Shown here: one piece after another, positions 1 to 5,390 of the stretch
Layout of the letters: the number at the start of each line of letters is the position of its first letter
Position numbering within the stretch: the stretch's first letter is position 1
Assembly (NCBI GenBank): GCA_934155625.1
Contig: CAKPHD010000056.1
Span: 1-5,488, forward strand
Direction of reading: 5' to 3'
Source of the DNA: an uncultured Clostridia bacterium
GTDB taxonomy: Bacteria; Bacillota; Clostridia; TANB77; CAG-508
DNA length: 5,488 nucleotides
Made by a program: the position numbers and the translations under genes
The notes under the pieces: generated by a model
Told to the model about the DNA's origin: nothing
The model's database searches: none
Seen by the model: the letters and a program-made list of their open reading frames with translations, nothing else

Positions 1-284
1 TCTAAATTCACTATTACTGATTTTTTTTCTTTTAATAAACTACAAATTTCTTCTGATTGTTCAAATGTAGTTGGTTGAGAAATTACCATTTTTACAGATT
101 GATTTTGTCCGTTTATTGGTACTATTTTTCCTCTCTTTCCAAAAAATCCTTTATCTTCTTCATTATCATAATTTGATGCTTTATCATCATATTCGTAAAC
201 ATCATCATCATCGTATTCTTCTGTCTCTCCTTGGTCTACTCCTCCGAATAGTCCCCATACTTTGTCCATTATAGCTCCTGCCAT
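1..284 (-). CDS. sepF: Cell division protein SepF, N-terminal part (runs off the window)
   Basis: SepF is a cytoplasmic membrane-anchored partner of FtsZ that helps align FtsZ filaments at the division septum in Gram-positive bacteria. I translated this gene by hand: 94 complete codons lie in the window and the 3' end is missing (the family is usually about 150 residues). The N-terminus MAGAIMDKVWGLFGG is the expected amphipathic membrane-binding helix. An acidic, disordered linker follows (about residues 17-45, with a run of four Asp). The start of the SepF core is at residues 63-94, with VKMVISQPTTFEQ and the KEKKSVIVNL strand typical of the family. The ATG at 284-282 is preceded by AGGAGGT (291-297) with 6 bases of spacing, a near-ideal ribosome site. 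A separate promoter lies in the gap upstream. Identity is secure; only the end is unseen. Confidence 0.95.
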   Translation of the reverse strand, partial: MAGAIMDKVWGLFGGVDQGETEEYDDDDVYEYDDKASNYDNEEDKGFFGKRGKIVPINGQNQSVKMVISQPTTFEQSEEICSLLKEKKSVIVNL

Positions 285-333
285 TTTTTAACCTCCTAAT
301 ATTTTACACTTTCGTATTCTAATTTTCCAATTA

Positions 334-362
334 AGTATCTATCTTTTTTTTTATTTTGTCAA
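334..362 (-). promoter_or_regulatory. Sigma-A-type promoter for sepF
   Basis: On the minus strand a perfect -35 box TTGACA (357-362) is followed, after exactly 17 bases, by GATACT (334-339), which matches 4 of 6 positions of TATAAT. The spacer is A-rich. The site sits in the 131-base gap between hlyD and sepF and would give a 5' leader of roughly 40 bases before the sepF start. The rest of the gap (363-415) is AT-rich. It holds only short A/T inverted repeats, and I see no convincing terminator for the hlyD gene, so sepF may also receive read-through transcripts. Confidence 0.6.
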
Positions 363-415
363 TACTTTTTAAAAATGTAATAAAAATTTAATATTTTTGT
401 AATATAATTGTAACA

Positions 416-1618
416 TTACTTTTCTAACATAACTTCATCATAGTTATTAATTTTTTTATAATTTTTTATTTCTTGTGAACTAAGTCCTAACTCTTGCAAT
501 TCTTCACTTTTATATGATTCTATTATAGAATATTTATCTGTTTGTTTTTTTACTTTTACTAATATTTTTGCTTGAACTCCTGCTTTGTTTCTTGTAACAT
601 AATATAATCCATTTTCTTCAGTCAGTGCTTGGTTTGGCACTTTAAGTCCTGTTACATCCCACCAAATTACATCTATTGAAATTTTTCTATGATTAATTAA
701 ATCTTCTGTCATTCTATCTACTTGAAATATTATTGTTCTTTTTCCACTTTCTTCATTTATTTGGATTATTTTTGCATCTTCTTCATCTTCATTAGAAATT
801 CTTAATTTTACTTTATCATTTACCTTTGCTTCCATTGCCTCTTTAGAGTTTAAGGTTATTGCTATATAACATTTAAAATTATCAATAACCTTTCCACCAT
901 CATTGCTTGCTGATATTATTTGTCCTGTTTTTAATTCTAATTTTTCCAAATATTGTTCATTTAATACATTGAATTTTTCAGGCGAAAGTTCATCTTCTAA
1001 TCCATCAATTCTATATGATACAATTCCACTTTTGGGAGCTCTTTGGTATTCTGTGTTATTTTTAAATTTATTCTCTAATGTATTTCTTTCTTTTATTAAA
1101 CTTTTTATTTCTTTATTTTCAGTTACATCTCCTATAAAACTAATCTTTTTACTTATTAATGTGTCAATATTCTTTTTATATTCAATTATTTCTTGGTAAT
1201 TATTTAATGTATTGATTTTCTCTATTTTTGCTTCTATTTGATTTTCTATTGCTTTTATGTCAGCAGATGTAACTTTTTTATCTTTTTCCAATATGTCTTG
1301 TATTTTATAGTTTATTTCATTTATTTGTGTTGTTATTTGTTTTTCTGTGTCACTATAATATCTAAATATTGGTTCATTAATCGCAACTCTTTGTCCTTCT
1401 GTTGCAATTGCATAAATACCATTTTTATAGTTTTCGTTTTTTTCTACTTTTTCGTCTCTTATTATGTATCCAACATTTTCGTCTTCTTGTGTTATTGTTC
1501 CTTGACTAATAACATATGTATCTGTTGGATGGGCTATAAGTAGATATACTGCACTTATTATATATGCTATTATTACAATTGCAGACAAAATTGCAACTAT
1601 AATTTTGCCTTTTCCCAA
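416..1618 (-). CDS. HlyD-family membrane-anchored adaptor (efflux periplasmic-adaptor-like) protein
   Basis: This is a 400-residue protein with one N-terminal transmembrane segment (about residues 6-28) after a short Lys-containing cytoplasmic start, so most of it should lie outside the membrane. Residues 34-90 look like the first half of a lipoyl/barrel-sandwich domain (GYIIRDEKV, then an EGQRVAINEPI turn). Residues 91-190 are Lys/Glu/Ile-rich and should form the alpha-helical coiled-coil hairpin. The second barrel half begins at APKSGIVSYRIDG (194-206). A beta-barrel region follows (about 230-330), containing VPNQAL (328-332), and then a C-terminal region to 400. This domain order fits membrane fusion proteins of the HlyD/RND-adaptor type. 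No ABC or RND pump gene is adjacent. In Clostridia such an orphan adaptor gene is, from memory, often found close to sepF, so a cell-envelope or division role is possible but only inferred. The start codon is TTG; no in-frame ATG is seen near it upstream. It follows miaA by 26 bases, probably in the same transcript. Confidence 0.8.
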   Translation of the reverse strand: MGKGKIIVAILSAIVIIAYIISAVYLLIAHPTDTYVISQGTITQEDENVGYIIRDEKVEKNENYKNGIYAIATEGQRVAINEPIFRYYSDTEKQITTQINEINYKIQDILEKDKKVTSADIKAIENQIEAKIEKINTLNNYQEIIEYKKNIDTLISKKISFIGDVTENKEIKSLIKERNTLENKFKNNTEYQRAPKSGIVSYRIDGLEDELSPEKFNVLNEQYLEKLELKTGQIISASNDGGKVIDNFKCYIAITLNSKEAMEAKVNDKVKLRISNEDEEDAKIIQINEESGKRTIIFQVDRMTEDLINHRKISIDVIWWDVTGLKVPNQALTEENGLYYVTRNKAGVQAKILVKVKKQTDKYSIIESYKSEELQELGLSSQEIKNYKKINNYDEVMLEK

Positions 1619-1626
1619 ATCTTTCG

Positions 1627-1633
1627 CTCCTTT
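1627..1633 (-). promoter_or_regulatory. Ribosome binding site fixing the TTG start of the HlyD-like gene
   Basis: AAAGGAG on the minus strand lies 8 bases before the TTG at 1618-1616. The upstream codons in this frame give no ATG, and the first residues from the TTG (M-G-K-G-K-I) lead straight into the transmembrane helix. This supports TTG as the true start rather than an internal methionine. Confidence 0.7.
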
Positions 1634-1644
1634 CTTAAATGAAA

Positions 1645-2547
1645 TTAGATTTCATTTAGAATCTTTTGTAAATCATGTGGTCCTATCCATATTGTTTGTT
1701 TGTTTTTTCTAAACCACGTAAGTTGCCTTTTGGCATATCTTCTAGTTTCTCTTTTTATTTTTTCTATCATTTCTTCTTTTGAAATTTTATTTTCTAAATA
1801 TTCCACAACTTCTTTATATCCAAGTCCTTGCATTGCTGTTGGAAATTCATTATATTTTTTTAATAAGTTTTTAACTTCCTCTATTAGTCCTTGTTCTATC
1901 ATAATGTCTACTCTTTTGTTTATTCGTTCATAAAGTTTTTCTCTATCCATGTTTATTGCAAAAACTTTATAATCATATTTTACTCCATTTTTTCTTGATT
2001 CTATTTCTTGCTCTGTTTTATTTTTTCCTGTTGCATGATAAATTTCTAGTATTCTTAATATTCTTTTTTTATCATTTTCGCTTATTTTTTCAACTGCTTG
2101 CGGATCAATTTTTTGGGCTTCTATATATAATGTTTCTAATCCTTCTTTTTCTACTTTTTTTTCTAGTTCTGCTCTATAATTTTCGTCAAGTTTTATATCT
2201 TGATATTCTATTCCATATATTAAGCTGTCTACATACAAGCCTGTTCCACCAACAATAATTGGAACTTTTCCTTTTGCTAAAATTTGCTCTATTGCATTTT
2301 CTGCATCTTTTTTAAATTCTGCTACACTATATCTTTGATTAGGCTCAACAAAATCCAATAAATAATGTTGTATTCCTTGCATTTCTTCTTGTGTTGGTTT
2401 TGCTGTTCCTATATCCATATATTTATATATTTGCATTGAATCACTAGAAACTATTTCGCCATTTATTTTTTTTGCTAATTCTATTGATAATGCGGTTTTT
2501 CCAGATGCTGTTGGTCCACAAATTACTATTACTTTTGGCTTGTCCAT
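1645..2547 (-). CDS. miaA: tRNA dimethylallyltransferase MiaA
   Basis: MiaA transfers a dimethylallyl group from DMAPP to N6 of A37 in tRNAs that read UNN codons, giving i6A, the precursor of ms2i6A. The protein has 300 residues, the normal length. Visible motifs are the P-loop GPTASGKT (11-18), the substrate-binding stretch SSDSMQIYKYMDIGTAKP (34-51, with Asp36 and the family Thr48), the GGTGLY loop (100-105), KRILRILEIY (161-170), GLGYKE (241-246) and the C-terminal RRYAKRQLTWFRK signature (269-281). The ATG is preceded by AAAGGAG with 6 bases of spacing. The gene starts 20 bases after the mutL stop and ends 26 bases before the next gene, so the three genes probably form one operon. A mutL-miaA pair is a common arrangement in bacteria. 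Nothing is missing or broken. Confidence 0.97.
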   Translation of the reverse strand: MDKPKVIVICGPTASGKTALSIELAKKINGEIVSSDSMQIYKYMDIGTAKPTQEEMQGIQHYLLDFVEPNQRYSVAEFKKDAENAIEQILAKGKVPIIVGGTGLYVDSLIYGIEYQDIKLDENYRAELEKKVEKEGLETLYIEAQKIDPQAVEKISENDKKRILRILEIYHATGKNKTEQEIESRKNGVKYDYKVFAINMDREKLYERINKRVDIMIEQGLIEEVKNLLKKYNEFPTAMQGLGYKEVVEYLENKISKEEMIEKIKRETRRYAKRQLTWFRKNKQTIWIGPHDLQKILNEI

Positions 2548-2567
2548 CTTGCTCTCCTTTTATGTTT

Positions 2568-4877
2568 TTATTTTCTTGCAAATTTTCTTTCAATATCATA
2601 TTTTGACATTTTTATTGCAGTTGGTCTTCCATGTGGACATGAAAATGGATTTGGTAATGCTAATAATTCATTCATTAAGCTGTCCACCTCTTCTTTTGTT
2701 AATGCTATATTAGCTTTTTCTGCTACTTTGCAAGCTATTGTTGATATGAATTTTTCTTCAATTTCTTGTTTTGCTGTTCTTGATATTGAGTCTATTTCGT
2801 CTAATGTTTCTATAAACATTTCTTTTGTTTCTAAATCTAAACACATTTCAGGTACACCTGTTAATTTTATTGTGTTTTCTCCAAATTCTTCTATTAAAAA
2901 TCCTGCTTTTCTAAACATTTGCATGTTGTCTTTTGCTATTTCCATTTCTTTGTGCGATAGTGTTATTATGTCTGGTAATAACATTAGTTGTGAGTCTTTG
3001 GTTTCATCATTATAATAATTTGCTTTTATTTTTTCGTATAATATTCTTTCATGTGCTGCATGTTGGTCTATTATATACATTTCTTTGTCTATTTCTATTA
3101 TTATATATGTATTAAATACTATTCCTATAAACTTGTAATTTGGTTTTTGATATTCTTCTATATTGTCAAATACTGATGTGTTCCCTAATGTTGCTATATC
3201 GTCTATTTGATTTTCTTCTTTTTCTTCGTTGTTTTCTTGTTTTTGCACTGGTTTTGTTCCAAATAGTTTTAAATACATTTCTTCAAATTCTTTGGTATAT
3301 CCACTTTCTGTTTTTTGTGGTTGCTCTTGCTCTGGTTGTTCAGATTGCTCAGGTTGTTCTTGTTGTTCTTCTAGTTTATATTCTGTTTCTGGCTCTTCTA
3401 CTGTTTCTATTTGCTCTACTTGTTCTATTTGTTCAGGTTCTTTCTCTTCTGTTGGTTGTACTTGTTCAACTAATTCTGGCTCAAGTTCTTCTGGATGTAT
3501 TGGTTGTATTTGTTGAATTTGTTCTACTGACTCTGGTTCTACAGTTTCTGATATTTCTTCAATCTGTTTTGGTTCTTCTATAGTTCCTTTTGTTTCCTGA
3601 ATTAGTTTTTCTTTCATTTCTTGTAATTTTCTTAATACTTCTTGACTTTTTTCAACTTCTGTCTTTTCTAAAGTATTTGTTTCAATATTTTCTATAGGAT
3701 TTTGGACTATTGGTTCGTTTTCTTTTTGTTCTGCAATTTTTCTTGCATTAAATATTTGCTCTACTATTGTTTCTCCTTTTACAGGTTGTGCTATTACTGG
3801 CTTTTCTACTGGTTGCATTATTGACGGTGTTACTGGTTGCACTGGAACTATTGGTGCTGGTTTTGATATTTCTGTATTTGCAACTAATTCTGCTTTTAAT
3901 AATGAATCTTTTATTGCATGATAAACTGCTTTAAATACTAAGTTTTCCTCTTCAAATCTTACTTCTAATTTCGCTGGATGTACATTTACATCTACTTTAC
4001 TTGGATTCATTTCTATATTTAATACTAAAAAGCAGAATTTTCCTAATGGCAACATTCCTTTATAAGCTCTTTCAGCTGCTGCTGATAACGATTTGTCTTT
4101 TATAAATCTTTTGTTTACAAAGAACATTTGATATGCTCTATTTGAACGTGCTATTTCTGGTTTTCCAACTACTCCACTTATACGCATATCTTCATATGTG
4201 TATTCTGTTTCTATTATTCCTGATGCTACATCTTTACCATATATGCTGTATATTACTGTTTTTAGGTCTCCATTTCCGTTTGTTTGTATTACAGTTCTTC
4301 CTGAACTTATTAGTTTTAGTGCTACTTCTGGATGTACTAGTGCTACTCTAGTTATTGCATCTTCTATATAGCCAGCTTCTGTAAAATCTTTTTTTAGGAA
4401 TTTATATCTTACTGGTGTATTATAGAATAGATTTGTTACTGTTATTGATGTTCCAGTTGGACATCCTGTTTCTGATTTGTCTAGTATGTTTCCACCTTCT
4501 ACAACTACTTTATATCCATTTTGTTGTTCTGCTGTTTTTGATACTAGCTCTACTCTTGCAATTGCCGCAATACTAGCCAATGCTTCTCCTCTGAACCCCA
4601 TTGATGTAACAGTACTTAAATCGTCTGCTGATCTTATTTTGCTTGTTGCATGTCTTTCAAATGCTAAGTCTAAGTCGTCTGCTGATATTCCTTTTCCATT
4701 GTCTGTTACTTTTATATATGATATTCCACCTTTTTCTATTTCTACTGTTATATTTGTTGCTCCTGCATCTATTGAGTTTTCTATCATTTCTTTTATTACT
4801 GATGCTGGTCTTTCTATTACTTCTCCTGCTGCTATTTTGTTTATTGTTAAATCATCTAATAATACTATATTTCCCAT
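2568..4877 (-). CDS. mutL: DNA mismatch repair protein MutL, endonuclease type
   Basis: MutL couples mismatch recognition by MutS to strand incision. Of its 769 residues, 1-335 form the GHKL ATPase and transducer domains: KIAAGEVIERPASVIKEMIEN (14-34, Glu30 being the counterpart of the E. coli catalytic Glu29), DNGKGI with Asp59, RHATSKI (75-81), GFRGEALASI (94-103) and NLFYNTPVR (149-157). The C-terminal dimerisation/nuclease domain (about 578-769) has the metal-binding DQHA(X)2E(X)4E motif with Asp604, His606, Glu610 and Glu615, then ACK (715-717) and CPHGRP (747-752). It is therefore predicted to nick DNA itself, as in bacteria lacking MutH. QLMLLP (630-635) sits where the B. subtilis protein has its beta-clamp-binding QEMIVP. 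The linker (about 336-577) is very long and Glu/Gln/Pro-rich; family members are usually about 600-650 residues. The start codon has GAAGG 4 bases away, with AGAGAGGA further up. mutS is not visible beside it. Confidence 0.97.
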   Translation of the reverse strand: MGNIVLLDDLTINKIAAGEVIERPASVIKEMIENSIDAGATNITVEIEKGGISYIKVTDNGKGISADDLDLAFERHATSKIRSADDLSTVTSMGFRGEALASIAAIARVELVSKTAEQQNGYKVVVEGGNILDKSETGCPTGTSITVTNLFYNTPVRYKFLKKDFTEAGYIEDAITRVALVHPEVALKLISSGRTVIQTNGNGDLKTVIYSIYGKDVASGIIETEYTYEDMRISGVVGKPEIARSNRAYQMFFVNKRFIKDKSLSAAAERAYKGMLPLGKFCFLVLNIEMNPSKVDVNVHPAKLEVRFEEENLVFKAVYHAIKDSLLKAELVANTEISKPAPIVPVQPVTPSIMQPVEKPVIAQPVKGETIVEQIFNARKIAEQKENEPIVQNPIENIETNTLEKTEVEKSQEVLRKLQEMKEKLIQETKGTIEEPKQIEEISETVEPESVEQIQQIQPIHPEELEPELVEQVQPTEEKEPEQIEQVEQIETVEEPETEYKLEEQQEQPEQSEQPEQEQPQKTESGYTKEFEEMYLKLFGTKPVQKQENNEEKEENQIDDIATLGNTSVFDNIEEYQKPNYKFIGIVFNTYIIIEIDKEMYIIDQHAAHERILYEKIKANYYNDETKDSQLMLLPDIITLSHKEMEIAKDNMQMFRKAGFLIEEFGENTIKLTGVPEMCLDLETKEMFIETLDEIDSISRTAKQEIEEKFISTIACKVAEKANIALTKEEVDSLMNELLALPNPFSCPHGRPTAIKMSKYDIERKFARK
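3312..3590 (-). repeat. Low-complexity Glu/Gln/Pro-rich tract within the MutL linker
   Basis: These bases encode about residues 430-522 of MutL. The segment is built almost wholly from Glu, Gln, Pro, Ile and Val, with imperfect repeated units such as EQIQQIQP, EQVQPTEE, EQIEQVEQIE and EQPEQSEQPEQEQP. At DNA level the same words (TTGTTC, GGTTGT, TCTGGTTC on the plus strand) recur many times. The reading frame stays open and the flanking domains are intact, so this is an expanded disordered linker, not damage. Such tracts can vary in length between strains by slippage; that is inference here. Confidence 0.8.
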
Positions 4878-4953
4878 TTTTCCTTCAATCCTCTCTAAGT
4901 ATAAAATTAAACTTTTGGTGTAATTTTACCTTATGTTCTTTTGTTACTCTTGT

Positions 4954-4982
4954 ATTTTATCATTTCTCTTTTTCTTATTCAA
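4954..4982 (-). promoter_or_regulatory. Sigma-A-type promoter for the mutL-miaA-hlyD operon
   Basis: On the minus strand TTGAAT (4977-4982) is followed after exactly 17 bases by TAAAAT (4954-4959). The -10 box is preceded by TGA, so it also fits an extended -10 (TGn) element. Transcription would start near 4947 and leave a leader of about 70 bases before the mutL ATG. I see no strong structure in that leader. This promoter lies after the terminator-like stem at 5034-5073, which makes mutL independent of the SUMF1 gene upstream. Confidence 0.6.
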
Positions 4983-4987
4983 GTGTT

Positions 4988-5008
4988 TTTTGACAAAAGT
5001 TGTCAAAA
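4988..5008. promoter_or_regulatory. Perfect 9-3-9 palindrome next to the mutL promoter (possible operator)
   Basis: TTTTGACAA, a 3-base spacer and TTGTCAAAA form an exact inverted repeat of 21 bases. Its edge lies 5 bases upstream of the predicted -35 box of mutL. The size and symmetry fit a dimeric transcription-factor site. It contains TTGACA on both strands, but neither copy has a -10 box at proper distance. It does not match the SOS (LexA) boxes I know for Firmicutes. The regulator is unknown; it may also be chance in AT-rich DNA. Confidence 0.4.
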
Positions 5009-5033
5009 GTCTTTTGTTCTTGTTTTAAAATCA

Positions 5034-5073
5034 AAAATAACAGACTATGCTTTTTCTCAAAGTCTGTTATTTT
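5034..5073 (-). terminator. Intrinsic terminator after the SUMF1-domain gene
   Basis: Bases 5034-5046 and 5061-5073 form a perfect 13-bp inverted repeat (core ACAGACT/AGTCTGT extended by A/T pairs) around a 14-base loop. On the minus strand the 3' arm runs into TTTTTGATTTT, a U-rich tail, so it would stop transcripts coming from the right and protect mutL from read-through. On the plus strand the tail is weaker, though the stem could work both ways. The stem is only moderately GC-rich, which is normal for such genomes. Confidence 0.7.
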
Positions 5074-5100
5074 GAATATTTGCTAAATTTATTGAAGGTG

Positions 5101-5140
5101 TATAATACAGTGTGTGAAATATAAAGCACATTGTATTATA
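5101..5140. repeat. Inverted repeat, 14-bp arms with 12-base loop
   Basis: Bases 5101-5114 pair with 5127-5140 in 13 of 14 positions. The exception (5110 with 5131) is a G-U wobble in plus-strand RNA and a C-A mismatch in minus-strand RNA. There is no U-tract after it on either strand, so it is not an ordinary terminator. TATAAT occurs on both strands within the arms as a result of the symmetry, but I found no matching -35 box at usual spacing. Function is unknown. Confidence 0.6.
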
Positions 5141-5150
5141 AACCTCCGGT

Positions 5151-5202
5151 GAGGAGACGACTCACACTTGTTGCTTCGCATCATGTGCGACCCGTCTTCC
5201 TC
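5151..5202 (-). other. Long imperfect hairpin, possible structured RNA downstream of the SUMF1 gene
   Basis: Read on the minus strand, 5202-5185 pairs with 5167-5151 over 17 positions: 14 Watson-Crick pairs, two G-U wobbles, one G-G mismatch and one bulged A, closing a 17-base loop. On the plus strand the two wobbles become mismatches, so the structure is better as minus-strand RNA, the sense of the SUMF1 gene. The stretch is GC-rich compared with its surroundings (22 G/C of 40 at 5161-5200). Two smaller hairpins compete with it: TCGCA/TGCGA at 5176-5190 and CCTC/GAGG at 5143-5154. It could be a 3' UTR structure or part of a retroelement-associated element. I do not recognise a known RNA family. 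Confidence 0.45.
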
Positions 5203-5256
5203 TCGTTCTAATTTTTATATTTAATTCTTTGTTTGAGCTCATTCTAGTTTTTCGCT

Positions 5257-5270
5257 ACACAGGACACAGG
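5257..5270. repeat. Tandem direct repeat of 7 bases just after the SUMF1 gene
   Basis: ACACAGG occurs twice without a gap (CCTGTGT twice on the minus strand), beginning 7 bases beyond the stop codon. In DGR cassettes the bases just past the variable region are functionally important, so the position is of note. The repeat is short enough to be chance. Confidence 0.5.
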
Positions 5271-5276
5271 TCTACC

Positions 5277-5390
5277 TTAATAAAGTGCCCCCCTGAAACC
5301 GATGTTATCGTAGTAAATGGTCGTAACGAAGCTGCCACGGTTTACTGCTGGACTGCTGCCACCATAGTCGTCGTAATAGCCACCTCGATA
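5277..5390 (-). other. Probable variable region (VR) of a diversity-generating retroelement
   Basis: From RGG to the stop, codons for residues 37-62 end in C or T in 22 of 26 cases; the exceptions are CCA, GCA, GTA and ACG. The codons are TAT, TAC, GAC, GGC, AGC, TTC, GTT, ATT and the like, exactly what arises when AAC/AAT codons of a template are changed at their adenines. Residues Y, D, G, S, F, V, I and N fill these positions, while likely invariant ones (RGG, PA, NR, TT, IGFRGAL) stay family-like. The end, GGTTTCAGGGGGGCAC, is G-rich and free of changed-looking codons, as expected of the initiation-of-mutagenic-homology (IMH) stretch. That VRs sit at the 3' end of FGE-type genes is established knowledge. 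No template repeat or reverse transcriptase is in the window, so the call is inference. Confidence 0.7.

Noticed and set aside
71..274. Plus-strand 67-codon frame
   Set aside because: It lies opposite sepF, whose minus-strand translation is conserved and has a strong ribosome site. The His-rich run is only the antisense of Asp codons.
285..415. Terminator after the HlyD-like gene
   Set aside because: Only short A/T-only symmetries are present, without a GC-containing stem or a placed U-tract, so I cannot support one.
3140..3583. Long plus-strand open frames (147 and 95 codons) opposite the MutL linker, rich in Leu/Val or Cys/Ser
   Set aside because: They are antisense shadows of the repetitive Glu/Gln/Pro codons of mutL. 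Their composition is extreme, they have no ribosome site, and the minus-strand frame carries a clear conserved protein.
4477..4993. Plus-strand frames of 148 and 116 codons opposite the start of mutL, hydrophobic in part
   Set aside because: They lie over the conserved ATPase motifs of MutL on the other strand. Their apparent membrane segments come from T-rich antisense codons.
4990..5005. TTGACA on both strands in the palindrome as -35 boxes
   Set aside because: Seventeen bases further on, neither strand has a TATAAT-like word. The mutL promoter at 4954-4982 fits much better.
5101..5106. TATAAT as a plus-strand -10 box
   Set aside because: The nearest -35-like words (TTGAAT at 5072, TTGCTA at 5080) have wrong spacing (23 and 15 bases), no plus-strand gene follows, and the TATAAT is explained by the inverted repeat.
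5034..5202. CRISPR array or tRNA in the intergenic region
   Set aside because: The repeats are inverted and differ from each other, there are no regularly spaced direct repeats, and no cloverleaf with a T-loop motif can be formed.
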